Assembly: GCA_964437505.1 (NCBI GenBank)
Contig: CAYTGU010000013.1
Location: forward strand, 1-48,339
DNA: 48,339 nt
Source: JAHJDO01 sp964437505
GTDB taxonomy: Bacteria > JAHJDO01
Reading direction: 5' to 3'
Shown: positions 1-7,579 of the stretch, in pieces
How the letters are laid out: every line of letters begins with the position of its first letter
How positions within the stretch are numbered: position 1 is the stretch's first letter
The notes under the pieces: model-generated
Databases searched by the model: none
What the model saw: only the letters and a program-made list of their open reading frames with translations
What the model was told of the DNA's origin: nothing
Program-made: the position numbers and the translations under genes

Positions 1-1217
1 TCAAATCAAAAATATCTTCTATGAATCTATGGATCGGGCTTGATCCAAATGGCGGAGCGAGAAGAGATAAGGAATATCTGGAGTCATGGGGATTTAACAT
101 TGTTCAGATAAATTCAGAATATCGCAAAGACATGAATCATCAGCTTGCTCCAACTCCTGAGGCTACAAAACAAGCCCAGGAGACACTCAGCCAAATGATA
201 AAATCAGGAAAGAAGACTGTTGCATTCTTTGTCTTTGATACTGATGGAGATAGAAAAAACGTAGTTCTGGTAGATAGAAATGGCTCCCCTTTCGTTCCAG
301 GTGTTCAAAAAATATTCGCATTGGATGTACTGACATCCATTCTTGACATTGCAGATAAAGGTAAACTTGTTGAGAATAAATATGGCATTGTAGTTAATGA
401 TGCATCTTCTTCTCTTATGGAGCAGATATGTAGCCTCTTTAACATTGTATTGAAGAGAACAGATACAGGAGAAGCTGCTGTTGCCGGAGGAGGAGAGACT
501 CTTTCAAAAGAAGATGTAGAAGTTATTCTAATGGGAGAAGCAAGTAATGGAGGGACTTTTACACTCGACTTTATGGTAAGAGAACCTATTCATACAATTA
601 GAACTATTATAAATCTTATGACACGGCCAAATCTTGTAAAAATACTAATGAGAAAAATTAATATATCAGATAACTGTCCCGAAAGTATTCGGGACTGGCA
701 CTCTACTCAAAACATACAAAGCATTTTCTATAACATACTAAATACCCTTCCTCCATCTATTGACACAGACTTTTTTACTAAAGAAGGTGAATACAAAGCA
801 AAGCCTATTGACCAACGCAAATTTAAGGAAAGCTTTGACAATTATTTTTCTGACAACTTGTGGCCGAAAATCAAAAAAGAGCTATCCGACATATATAATG
901 GAAGTTTATCCTATGAATTTACAAACTATGAAGGGTCGGAAGAATTAAGAGGTAAAGGGAATAGAAAAACACAAGCTGGGGGTTATAAGATTGAATTCTT
1001 TTTTTATAACAAAGATGTGAAACATCTCGACGTGAAACGTCTCATTGGATGGATCTGGTTTAGATTATCACTTACTGAAAAAGGTTTGATGCGAAGAGGG
1101 GTAAGTCTGTCTCATATTCAATCTGACACTGAAACAAAGCAACTGCTTGAGAAAAAATATAAAGCAATCTATAATTTATTTACTAAAGCAATTAAAGTTA
1201 TTGAGGGCAGGTTTTAA
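1..1217 (+). CDS. Phosphohexomutase (phosphoglucomutase/phosphomannomutase family), 5'-truncated
   Basis: This is the C-terminal part of an alpha-D-phosphohexomutase, which interconverts hexose 1- and 6-phosphates for polysaccharide or nucleotide-sugar synthesis in the cytoplasm. The reading frame is open to the window edge (K-S-K-I-S-S precede the first visible Met at 21), so the start and the phosphoserine loop lie outside. Visible motifs are the metal loop DTDGDR (about residues 73-78 counted from the Met at 21) and the sugar-binding loop GEASNGG (about 172-178), where the family usually has GEESG. The last codons (E-G-R-F-stop) lie inside a palindromic repeat at 1200-1232, and a second palindrome sits in frame at 676-695, so the tail appears altered by repeat insertion. 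Whether the substrate is glucose or mannose cannot be decided. The next gene starts 28 bp downstream. Confidence 0.85.
   Translation, partial: KSKISSMNLWIGLDPNGGARRDKEYLESWGFNIVQINSEYRKDMNHQLAPTPEATKQAQETLSQMIKSGKKTVAFFVFDTDGDRKNVVLVDRNGSPFVPGVQKIFALDVLTSILDIADKGKLVENKYGIVVNDASSSLMEQICSLFNIVLKRTDTGEAAVAGGGETLSKEDVEVILMGEASNGGTFTLDFMVREPIHTIRTIINLMTRPNLVKILMRKINISDNCPESIRDWHSTQNIQSIFYNILNTLPPSIDTDFFTKEGEYKAKPIDQRKFKESFDNYFSDNLWPKIKKELSDIYNGSLSYEFTNYEGSEELRGKGNRKTQAGGYKIEFFFYNKDVKHLDVKRLIGWIWFRLSLTEKGLMRRGVSLSHIQSDTETKQLLEKKYKAIYNLFTKAIKVIEGRF
676..695. repeat. In-frame palindromic repeat inside the phosphohexomutase gene
   Basis: Perfect inverted repeat with 8-bp arms GTCCCGAA and TTCGGGAC around a 4-bp AGTA loop. 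It is read in frame as part of the protein (C-P-E-S-I-R-D). It is GC-rich against an AT-rich background, and it looks like a small dispersed palindrome that has been accommodated by the coding frame. No second copy was noticed in this window. Confidence 0.6.
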
Positions 1218-1232
1218 ACCTGCCCCTACAAT
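1200..1232. repeat. Palindromic repeat containing the phosphohexomutase stop codon
   Basis: Perfect 10-bp arms GGGCAGGTTT and AAACCTGCCC around a single T (1205-1225), with ATTG and CAAT at the outer edges (1200-1203 and 1229-1232). In another frame it reads A-G-F-K-P-A-P-T, a peptide often seen where such repeats are translated by mistake. The stop codon of the upstream gene (1215-1217) lies in its centre. No T-tract follows, so it does not look like an intrinsic terminator. Confidence 0.7.
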
Positions 1233-1245
1233 TGGAAGTGGCATA

Positions 1246-1722
1246 ATGAAGCATTCATTAAAAGTGGGTTTTAGTTTCGGTGTAACTTCAGGAATAATTA
1301 CAACACTCGGGTTAATGATTGGTTTGCATTCCGGAACTCACTCAAAGGTTGTGATTATTGGCGGCGTATTGACAATAGCAATAGCTGATGCGTTTTCAGA
1401 TGCACTTGGCATTCATATATCTGAGGAGTTTGAAAATAAGCATACTATAAAGCAGATATGGACAGCGACAATTGCCACTTTTTTATCTAAGTTTATTTTT
1501 GCCTTAACCTTTATTATCCCGCTTTTATTGTTTGAGCTTCCAACAGCAATCATGATAAGCATAATTTGGGGATTATCAGTATTATGTCTTCTTAGTTATA
1601 GAATTGCCACGGAGCAGAAAGTAAATCCATGGAAAGTGATTGCCGAGCATTTAGTTATAGTTTTGGTAGTTATAATCTTAACCCATTATCTTGGAGACTG
1701 GATAGCATCACGATTTAGATGA
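1246..1722 (+). CDS. VIT1/CCC1-like membrane protein (putative Fe/Mn transporter)
   Basis: 158-residue hydrophobic protein with about five membrane segments. The N-terminal half (GFSFGVTSGIITTLGLMIGL, then AIADAFSDALGIHISEE) resembles the first helices and the acidic cytoplasmic turn of the VIT/CCC1 family, which moves Fe2+ or Mn2+ across membranes. The ATG at 1246 is chosen because an upstream in-frame start at 1147 would translate the palindromic repeat and overlap the previous gene; GGAAG at 1233-1237 may serve as ribosome site. The end overlaps the next permease by 4 bp (ATGA), implying translational coupling and a shared metal or metalloid theme. The ion is unknown, and the protein is shorter than typical VIT members. 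Confidence 0.6.
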   Translation: MKHSLKVGFSFGVTSGIITTLGLMIGLHSGTHSKVVIIGGVLTIAIADAFSDALGIHISEEFENKHTIKQIWTATIATFLSKFIFALTFIIPLLLFELPTAIMISIIWGLSVLCLLSYRIATEQKVNPWKVIAEHLVIVLVVIILTHYLGDWIASRFR

Positions 1723-2891
1723 AAGAGAGCAAAAAACTTTTATTGATGATTGTGGCATTTCTTGGGTGTTTTTATCTTCCCGTTGAAGTGCTGCCGTTTA
1801 GAAATCCTGTATTTGAAGCACTGGCTTTGGTCAGATGGTATGCGCAAAAACACGTTTTGCTTTGCCTGGTGCCTGCGTTTTTTATTGCCGGAGCAATTTC
1901 TGTTTTTGTGAGTCAAGCTTCTGTGATCAAATATTTCGGGGCAAAGGCAAACAAGTTTTTAGCTTATAGCGTTGCTTCTGTTTCCGGGACAATACTAGCA
2001 GTTTGTTCCTGTACGGTTTTGCCGCTATTTTCCGGGATTTATAAAAGAGGCGCCGGCTTAGGTCCTGCCACAACATTTCTCTATTCAGGCCCTGCCATTA
2101 ACGTATTAGCTATTATTATGACAGCTCGCATCTTAGGATGGGAACTTGGAGTTGCCAGAGCCGTTGGAGCAATAATATTTAGTGTAGTAATAGGATTTAT
2201 GATGCATCTTATATTTCTTAAGGAGGAAAGAGCAAGACACGCCAATGGCGCTTTTCAGTCCGGAGAAGAAAAAGAAGCTCGACCTCTCTGGAAAAACGCT
2301 TCCTATTTTGCGTCTATGGTATTTATTTTGGTATTTGCAAACTGGGGAAAACCACAGACAGGAGACACAGGAATTTGGCCGTTAATTTTTAACCTCAAGT
2401 GGTATATAACATCCGTCTTTTTAATTATACTTATTCTTATGATTGTTCGATGGTTTAGGAAAAGCGAACTCAAAGACTGGTCGCAAGCATCGTGGGGATT
2501 TGCAAAACAGATTATGCCTTTGCTTTTAGCGGGCGTAATCGTAGCAGGCCTTCTTTTGGGCAGACCCGGTCATGAGGGATTAATCCCCTCATGGATTATC
2601 GAAAAAGCTGTTGGCGGCAATTCAGTTTTGGCCAATTTCTTTGCCTCTATAGCAGGTGCATTTATGTATTTTGCAACGCTGACAGAAGTTCCTATACTAC
2701 AGGGTTTGATTGGTGCAGGTATGGGAAAAGGGCCAGCTCTTGCGTTACTGCTTGCTGGGCCTGCTCTTAGTTTGCCAAACATGCTTGTTATCAGAGGTAT
2801 TATTGGCACGAAAAAAACAGTTGTATACGTAAGCTTAGTAATAATTATGGCCACGATAAGCGGTATAATTTTTGGATACATTGTAAGCTAA
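1719..2891 (+). CDS. Permease, ArsP/YraQ (DUF318) family
   Basis: 390-residue inner-membrane permease with roughly eight to ten transmembrane helices. The family hallmark is the Cys-containing helix C96-S-C98-T-V-L-P-L-F-S-G followed by a G-P-A-T-T-F-L-Y-S-G-P-A-I-N motif. A second pseudo-repeat of the same kind (LTEVPILQGLIGAGMGKGPA) lies near residues 325-345. Members include ArsP, which exports trivalent organoarsenicals, and related putative Cu/Zn efflux permeases. The following gene encodes a mini-thioredoxin, a frequent partner that may reduce or deliver a thiol-binding substrate. The start overlaps the previous gene by 4 bp. The substrate (organoarsenical, metal or sulfur species) cannot be fixed from sequence; no arsR, arsC or arsM is visible nearby. 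Confidence 0.8.
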   Translation: MKESKKLLLMIVAFLGCFYLPVEVLPFRNPVFEALALVRWYAQKHVLLCLVPAFFIAGAISVFVSQASVIKYFGAKANKFLAYSVASVSGTILAVCSCTVLPLFSGIYKRGAGLGPATTFLYSGPAINVLAIIMTARILGWELGVARAVGAIIFSVVIGFMMHLIFLKEERARHANGAFQSGEEKEARPLWKNASYFASMVFILVFANWGKPQTGDTGIWPLIFNLKWYITSVFLIILILMIVRWFRKSELKDWSQASWGFAKQIMPLLLAGVIVAGLLLGRPGHEGLIPSWIIEKAVGGNSVLANFFASIAGAFMYFATLTEVPILQGLIGAGMGKGPALALLLAGPALSLPNMLVIRGIIGTKKTVVYVSLVIIMATISGIIFGYIVS

Positions 2892-2911
2892 AATCAAGGA
2901 GATGATCAAAA

Positions 2912-3145
2912 ATGAAGATTGAAATCTTGGGAACTGGTTGTCCAAAGTGCAAGAAACTGGCTGAGCTTGTCGAGCAGGCGGTAAAAGAATCTGGAATTGA
3001 GGCAGAGATAACAAAAATAACAGAGATAAATGAGATAATGAATTATGGAGTAATGATTACGCCTGCCTTAGTCATTGACGGAGAAGTTAAAATAGCAGGT
3101 AAGATACCAAGTTTAGAAGAAATCAAAAACTGGTTAAAAAAGTAA
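2912..3145 (+). CDS. Mini-thioredoxin (redox-active disulfide protein)
   Basis: 77-residue single-domain thioredoxin fold with active site G-T-G-C10-P-K-C13-K near the N-terminus and the cis-proline context M-I-T-P-A-L near residue 53. It matches the small thioredoxin/glutaredoxin-like 'redox-active disulfide protein 2' type, about 75-80 residues. It is cytoplasmic, with no signal peptide. A strong ribosome site (AAGGAGATGA) precedes the ATG. It follows the permease by 20 bp and probably works with it as reductant or thiol carrier. Confidence 0.85.
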   Translation: MKIEILGTGCPKCKKLAELVEQAVKESGIEAEITKITEINEIMNYGVMITPALVIDGEVKIAGKIPSLEEIKNWLKK

Positions 3146-3153
3146 GCATTTAT

Positions 3154-3182
3154 TTGAAAGAGCTGTAAAGGTGTGATATTAT
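3154..3182 (+). promoter_or_regulatory. Sigma-70-type promoter for the desulforedoxin-like gene
   Basis: TTGAAA at 3154-3159 and TATTAT at 3177-3182, separated by exactly 17 bp. The start codon at 3218 lies 36 bp past the -10 box, with AGGAGG at 3204-3209 between them. Confidence 0.6.
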
Positions 3183-3217
3183 TAATCTTGTAACGAGTTT
3201 AAAAGGAGGTGAATCAG

Positions 3218-3376
3218 ATGGGATGCTGCGGTTCAAAGCCTAAGAAAAAGATAAAGTATAAATGCGCTGACAATTGCTGCGACAAAGTAGTTGAGGTTGA
3301 AGAATGCCAGCCCGTTCCGGAATGCTGCGGAAAACCGATGGTTAAAAAAGACGATTCCTGCTCATGCTGTTCGTAA
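3218..3376 (+). CDS. Cys-rich desulforedoxin-like miniprotein
   Basis: 52-residue protein with 11 cysteines (3, 4, 16, 20, 21, 30, 36, 37, 48, 50, 51). The core Y-K-C16...C20-C21-D-K-V-V-E-V...P-E-C36-C37-G-K-P-M matches the rubredoxin-like iron site of desulforedoxin and of the N-terminal domain of superoxide reductase (Y-K-C-x-x-C-G-N-I-V-E-V...C-C-G-x-P-M). I infer binding of one Fe or Zn by Cys16, Cys20 or 21, Cys36 and Cys37. The extra Cys pairs at both ends (MGCCGS and CSCCS) suggest more metal binding or thiol exchange. The perfect AGGAGG ribosome site, good promoter and downstream hairpin make it a monocistronic, probably well-expressed gene. No catalytic superoxide reductase domain follows. 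A metallothionein-like role is an alternative. Confidence 0.75.
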   Translation: MGCCGSKPKKKIKYKCADNCCDKVVEVEECQPVPECCGKPMVKKDDSCSCCS

Positions 3377-3393
3377 TATAAGCAGAAAGATAT

Positions 3394-3426
3394 AAAGGCA
3401 AGGTTGGTTATTTACCCCTTGCCTTT
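3394..3426 (+). terminator. Intrinsic terminator hairpin
   Basis: Perfect 10-bp stem AAAGGCAAGG (3394-3403) with CCTTGCCTTT (3417-3426), a 13-nt loop, then a T-rich GTTCTTT. It closes the unit of the Cys-rich miniprotein and separates it from the sulfur operon. Confidence 0.65.
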
Positions 3427-3465
3427 GTTCTTTAAATATTAACAATTTATCAGAGGAGTAAAAAA

Positions 3466-3666
3466 ATGGAAGTAAATGAAAATACAACATTATCTGATAT
3501 ACTAAAGATTGATGGTGCTGAAACAATGCTCGCTAAATATCAGCTGCCGTGTTTACACTGCCCTATGGCAAAAGCAGAGATGGATGATTTAAAAATAGGT
3601 GAAGTCTGTAAAATGTATGGCATAGATGCTAAAAGTTTGTTAGAGGATCTAAATAGAATTATTTGA
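3466..3666 (+). CDS. DUF1858 redox-disulfide domain protein
   Basis: 66-residue protein consisting of one DUF1858 domain (hybrid-cluster-protein-associated redox disulfide domain). Residues C29-L-H-C32-P form the family CxxC motif, followed by A-E-M-D-D-L-K-I-G-E-V-C48 and the helical end. Such domains are small cytoplasmic redox or sulfur-binding modules in anaerobes; the exact reaction is not established. The ribosome site is GAGGAG. It is the first gene of a run of six same-strand genes for sulfur metabolism and ends about 17 bp before the chosen cysK start, so it may act as an electron or sulfane-sulfur carrier for that pathway (inference). Confidence 0.8.
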   Translation: MEVNENTTLSDILKIDGAETMLAKYQLPCLHCPMAKAEMDDLKIGEVCKMYGIDAKSLLEDLNRII

Positions 3667-3683
3667 AGGGAGATGCAATAATA

Positions 3684-4586
3684 ATGTCCAAGATAGCAGA
3701 TGATGTAACTGGACTAGTTGGAAATACGCCTCTAGTAAGGTTAAATAAGATTACACAAGGGACATATGCAACTGTTGTGGCAAAGCTTGAATCCTTTAAT
3801 CCGTTATCCAGCATAAAAGACAGAATTGGCGTCGCTATGATTAAAGATGGAGAGAGCAAAGGATTAATTAAAAACGACACTACAATTATTGAGCCGACAA
3901 GCGGCAATACAGGAGTTGCCCTAGCCTTTGTCTGCGCCGCAAAAGGTTATCGCTTAATTTTAACCATGCCTGATACAATGTCTGTTGAACGCAGACAGTT
4001 ACTATCTTTACTTGGAGCAGAGGTTGTCCTGACCTCTGGACAGGAAGGAATGATTGGCGCAGTGAAAAAGGCAGAAGAAATTCTAAAGAATACTCCCAAT
4101 TCTTTTATGCCGCAGCAATTCAAAAATCCGGCTAATCCAAAAGCTCATAGAGAGACTACAGCCGAGGAGATATGGCGCGATACAGATGGCAGGATAGATA
4201 TATTGGTTAGTGGGGTGGGAACAGGCGGAACAATTACCGGAATAACCGAAGTAATTAAAAAAAGGAAACCTGCATTTAAAGCAATTGCCGTTGAGCCCAA
4301 GGATTCACCGAATAAGATTCAGGGCATTGGGGCAGGATTTGTGCTTGACGTTTTAAACATGGACTTAGTTGATGAAGTAATTCAGGTAAGCAATGAAAAT
4401 GCTACTGAGACCGTAAGAAGATTAGCTAAGGAAGAAGGCATATTTGCAGGCATTTCCTCCGGTGCAGCAGCCTGGGCAGCAATAGAAATAGGTAAAAGAA
4501 AAGAGAACAAAGGCAAACTTATTGTTGTAATCTTTCCTGATACAGGTGAACGCTATCTTTCTACAGAATTATTCAAAGAAGAATGA
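3684..4586 (+). CDS. cysK: Cysteine synthase (O-acetylserine sulfhydrylase)
   Basis: 300-residue PLP enzyme of the beta-family that makes cysteine from O-acetylserine and sulfide. The Schiff-base lysine is K45 in S-S-I-K-D-R; the substrate loop is T-S-G-N-T-G (72-77); the phosphate loop G-T-G-G-T-I-T-G and the late G-I-S-S-G-A-A motif are present. Full family length. The ATG at 3684 is preferred over an in-frame TTG at 3663 because GGGAG at 3668-3672 lies just upstream of it and the resulting N-terminus fits CysK. It overlaps the following larE by 4 bp (ATGA). In context it supplies cysteine to the NifS encoded two genes on. Confidence 0.93.
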   Translation: MSKIADDVTGLVGNTPLVRLNKITQGTYATVVAKLESFNPLSSIKDRIGVAMIKDGESKGLIKNDTTIIEPTSGNTGVALAFVCAAKGYRLILTMPDTMSVERRQLLSLLGAEVVLTSGQEGMIGAVKKAEEILKNTPNSFMPQQFKNPANPKAHRETTAEEIWRDTDGRIDILVSGVGTGGTITGITEVIKKRKPAFKAIAVEPKDSPNKIQGIGAGFVLDVLNMDLVDEVIQVSNENATETVRRLAKEEGIFAGISSGAAAWAAIEIGKRKENKGKLIVVIFPDTGERYLSTELFKEE

Positions 4587-5386
4587 GTGAAAAATTACTG
4601 CACCTAAAGAAGCTCCTGAAGGAAATGGAGAGTGTTTTAATAGCCTATTCAGGCGGTGTGGATAGCGCTTTTTTACTTAAGATTGCCAAGGATGCATTAG
4701 ATGATAAAGTATTGGCTGTCACTGCAGATTCATTAATTTATCCTGCCTGCGAAATAAAAGAGGCCAAAGCCTTTACAAAAAAATTAGGAGTGAGACATTT
4801 AATTATTAAACCTAATATGCTTTTTAATCAAAAGTTTGTGGAGAATTCTACTGATAGATGTTATTGGTGTAAAAGAGAATTATTCTCAAGATTAATTGAA
4901 TTGGCTAAGAAATATAAATTAAACCATGTTTTAGATGGTTCAAATTATGATGATATAAAAGACTTCCGACCCGGAATGAAAGCGGCTAAAGAATTGGGGA
5001 TAAGAAGTCCACTTGAAGAAGTGTGTTTAAGTAAACGGGAAATTCGTAGTCTATCAGAGAGTCTTGGATTGCCAACTTGGAACAAACCATCTCTTGCTTG
5101 TCTTGCCAGTCGTTTCCCCTATGGAATGAGGATAACCAAAGAGAATCTTGCCAGAGTTGATAAGGCAGAAACTTTCTTAAAAAAATTTGGCGTAACTCAG
5201 GTGAGAGTAAGACATCATGATCGGATTGCTCGAATAGAAGTCTGCAAAAATGAAATAGCCAGATTATTGAAAGAAGACATAAAAGATAAAATTGTAACTA
5301 AATTCAAAGAATTAGGTTATAATTATGTGACAGTTGATTTAGAAGGATATAGAATAGGGAGTATGAATGAGAAAAATATATCTTGA
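4583..5386 (+). CDS. larE: ATP-dependent sulfur transferase LarE family, three-cysteine type
   Basis: 267-residue PP-loop ATPase with S-G-G-V-D-S at 23-28. LarE adenylates a pyridinium carboxylate and installs sulfur during synthesis of the nickel-pincer cofactor. C173 in S-L-A-C-L-A-S-R is at the position of the sacrificial cysteine. C93-Y-W-C96 adds two more cysteines, the arrangement reported for LarE proteins that bind a 4Fe-4S cluster and could transfer sulfide catalytically. No larB, larC or larA is visible, so the role may be a different sulfur insertion, or the partners lie elsewhere. It overlaps cysK by 4 bp and nifS by 20 bp. Confidence 0.85.
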   Translation: MSEKLLHLKKLLKEMESVLIAYSGGVDSAFLLKIAKDALDDKVLAVTADSLIYPACEIKEAKAFTKKLGVRHLIIKPNMLFNQKFVENSTDRCYWCKRELFSRLIELAKKYKLNHVLDGSNYDDIKDFRPGMKAAKELGIRSPLEEVCLSKREIRSLSESLGLPTWNKPSLACLASRFPYGMRITKENLARVDKAETFLKKFGVTQVRVRHHDRIARIEVCKNEIARLLKEDIKDKIVTKFKELGYNYVTVDLEGYRIGSMNEKNIS

Positions 5387-6527
5387 CTATGCGGCTACTA
5401 CGCCTACAGACCCGGAAGTACTGAAAGCGATGCTGCCATATTTTACTGATAAATTTGGTAATCCTTCAAGCATTCACTCCTTTGGACAGGAAGCGAAAGT
5501 TGCTGTTGAAAAGGCACGGGAAGAAATAGCTTCTTTTTTAGGCGCAAAGCAAGATGAAATCATCTTTACCAGCGGAGGCTCGGAAAGTGATAATTTTGCG
5601 ATAAAAGGTGTGGCTTACGCCAACAAGCATAAAGGAAATCATATAATTACTTCGTCTATTGAACATCATGCAGTTATTAAGTCCTGCGAATTTTTAGAGA
5701 AGATGGGATTCAAAGTTACTTATCTTCCTGTGAGCAAAGACGGATTAGTGGACCCTGAGGATGTAAAAAAGGCGATTACTGATAAGACGATTCTTATATC
5801 CATTATGCACGCCAGTAATGAGATAGGCACAATCCAACCGATAAAGGAAATAGGCAAAATTGCCCGAGAAAAAAAAATCTATTTTCACTCAGATGCTGTC
5901 CAGACCTTTGGACATATTCACATAAATGTTGATGAGCTTAACGTAGACTTGCTCAGTGTATCCGCCCATAAGTTATGCGGACCCAAGGGAATTGGGGTAC
6001 TCTATGTAAGAAAGGGTACGAAAATAGTTTCATTTATACACGGAGGGGGACAAGAAAGAAAACGTCGGGCATCTACAGAAAATGTGCCGGCTATTGTCGG
6101 ATTTGGTAAAGCAGTTGAGATTGCAAAGAAAACGATGGATGAAGAGGTGAAAAAACTGGTTATTTTACGGGATAAGCTGATAAAGGGCATCCTCGAAAAG
6201 ATAGACAACGTCTATTTGAATGGTCATCCTGCGCGAAGATTGCCGAACAATGTCAATGTGAGTGTTGAATCCATAGAGGGAGAATCAATGCTTCTAAGTT
6301 TAGATATGGAAGGCATTGCTGCTTCTACAGGGTCTGCCTGTACGTCTGCAAGCCTTGAAGCATCTCATGTTTTACTGGCTCTAGGACTGTCACATGAATT
6401 AGCCCACGGTTCTTTACGGTTTACTTTGGGCAGATATACAGAGAAAGAAGATATCAATAAAGTTCTAGAGATACTGCCAAAGATTGTAAAGAAACTCCGC
6501 TCTATATCGCCATTATGGAAAAAATGA
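5367..6527 (+). CDS. nifS: Cysteine desulfurase (NifS/IscS class)
   Basis: 386-residue class V aminotransferase-fold PLP enzyme that takes sulfur from cysteine as an enzyme persulfide and passes it to Fe-S assembly and thiolation. PLP lysine K202 lies in S-A-H-K-L-C-G-P-K-G; the catalytic Cys325 lies in the mobile loop G-S-A-C-T-S-A-S-L-E, typical of the group I NifS/IscS type. PLP-phosphate (S-G-G-S-E-S) and H-x-D (S-D-A-V-Q) motifs are present. Its position between larE and mnmA, both sulfur acceptors, is direct context support for a sulfur-donor role. No IscU- or SufU-like scaffold is visible. Confidence 0.93.
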   Translation: MRKIYLDYAATTPTDPEVLKAMLPYFTDKFGNPSSIHSFGQEAKVAVEKAREEIASFLGAKQDEIIFTSGGSESDNFAIKGVAYANKHKGNHIITSSIEHHAVIKSCEFLEKMGFKVTYLPVSKDGLVDPEDVKKAITDKTILISIMHASNEIGTIQPIKEIGKIAREKKIYFHSDAVQTFGHIHINVDELNVDLLSVSAHKLCGPKGIGVLYVRKGTKIVSFIHGGGQERKRRASTENVPAIVGFGKAVEIAKKTMDEEVKKLVILRDKLIKGILEKIDNVYLNGHPARRLPNNVNVSVESIEGESMLLSLDMEGIAASTGSACTSASLEASHVLLALGLSHELAHGSLRFTLGRYTEKEDINKVLEILPKIVKKLRSISPLWKK

Positions 6528-7579
6528 TAAAGACGAGAAAAAGAGTAGTTGTGGCAATGAGCGGCGGAGTGGACTCATCTGTTGCCGCCGCTTTACTTAA
6601 AGAAAGGGGTTTTGAAGTTATCGGGATCACTATGCATATCTGGGAGCATTCCAAAAACAATGATGCAAAGAGAGTAGCTAATAAATTGGAAATTCCGTAC
6701 CATGAATTAGATCTAAGAGATATTTTTAAAGATATGGTAATTTCCAACTTCTGCGAGGAATATAAAGAAGGGAGAACACCCAACCCTTGTATAAGATGCA
6801 ATAAATACATAAAGTTTGACGCTTTAGCTAAAAAAGCAAGGGAATTAAATGCAGATTTTATGGCCACAGGTCACTATGCAAGGATACAGAGGACAGAGAG
6901 CAGAGGACAGAGGGCAGAGGGTAGATATGTCCTTAAAAAGGGGATTGATGCTAAAAAGGACCAGTCTTATTTCCTGTACGCGCTGACTCAGAAGCAGCTG
7001 AAATATACTTTGATGCCTCTTGGAGATATTACAAAAGAGCGAGTAAAGAAGATTGCTAAAGAAAAAAATCTGCATGTGGCAAACAACCCGGAATCTCAGG
7101 AAATATGTTTTATCTCTGATAATAACTATGGAGAGTTCGTTAAGAAATATATTCCCGAAGAAATAAAACCCGGTCCTATTGTAAATAAAAAAGGAATAAT
7201 TATCGGAGAACATAGAGGAATTATTTTTTATACTATTGGGCAACGTAAAGGAATGGGAATAGCGGATAAGATCCCTTTATATGTGATTGCTATCGACAAG
7301 AAAAAGAACACCATTACGGCAGGCAAGGAAGAAGATCTCTATGCAAATGAATTAATTGCTGGCAACGTAAATTTTATAAATATGGAAAAATTAGAAACTC
7401 CTATTAAAGTGGAAGCAAAAATAAGATATCTGCATCAGCCATCAAAAGCAACTGTCATTCCGTTAAGCAAATGTAAGGTTAAAGTAAAGTTTAATTCTCC
7501 ACAGCGGGCGGTTACACCGGGTCAAGCAGTAGTATTTTACAACGAAGAAGAAATTATCGGAGGAGGAACAATAGAATAA
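6515..7579 (+). CDS. mnmA: tRNA-specific 2-thiouridylase
   Basis: 354-residue MnmA, which thiolates U34 of tRNA Glu, Gln and Lys with ATP and persulfide sulfur. The PP-loop M-S-G-G-V-D-S-S is at 15-22. Cysteines are C92-I-R-C95 in N-P-C-I-R-C-N-K and C198 in E-S-Q-E-I-C-F-I. C95 and C198 match the classical redox pair, and C92 adds a third ligand as in Fe-S forms. H-Y-A-R and K-D-Q-S-Y-F-L are conserved. Residues about 125-137 (R-T-E-S-R-G-Q-R-A-E-G-R) are encoded by a simple repeat in a variable loop. The alternative ATG at 6524 would give a 4-bp overlap with nifS and is equally plausible; neither has a clear ribosome site. Confidence 0.92.
   Translation: MEKMIKTRKRVVVAMSGGVDSSVAAALLKERGFEVIGITMHIWEHSKNNDAKRVANKLEIPYHELDLRDIFKDMVISNFCEEYKEGRTPNPCIRCNKYIKFDALAKKARELNADFMATGHYARIQRTESRGQRAEGRYVLKKGIDAKKDQSYFLYALTQKQLKYTLMPLGDITKERVKKIAKEKNLHVANNPESQEICFISDNNYGEFVKKYIPEEIKPGPIVNKKGIIIGEHRGIIFYTIGQRKGMGIADKIPLYVIAIDKKKNTITAGKEEDLYANELIAGNVNFINMEKLETPIKVEAKIRYLHQPSKATVIPLSKCKVKVKFNSPQRAVTPGQAVVFYNEEEIIGGGTIE
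6887..6920. repeat. Degenerate CAGAGGACAGAG/GGCAGAGG simple repeat in mnmA
   Basis: Purine-rich tandem units (cagaggacagag, agcagaggacag, agggcagagg) in an otherwise ordinary gene. The insert stays in frame and adds about 12 polar residues. It looks like a dispersed simple-sequence repeat that landed in a surface loop. Confidence 0.6.

Noticed and set aside
1147..1245. Longer start for the VIT-like gene
   Set aside because: It would translate the palindromic repeat (A-G-F-K-P-A-P-T) and overlap the phosphohexomutase; the ATG at 1246 gives a normal membrane protein start.
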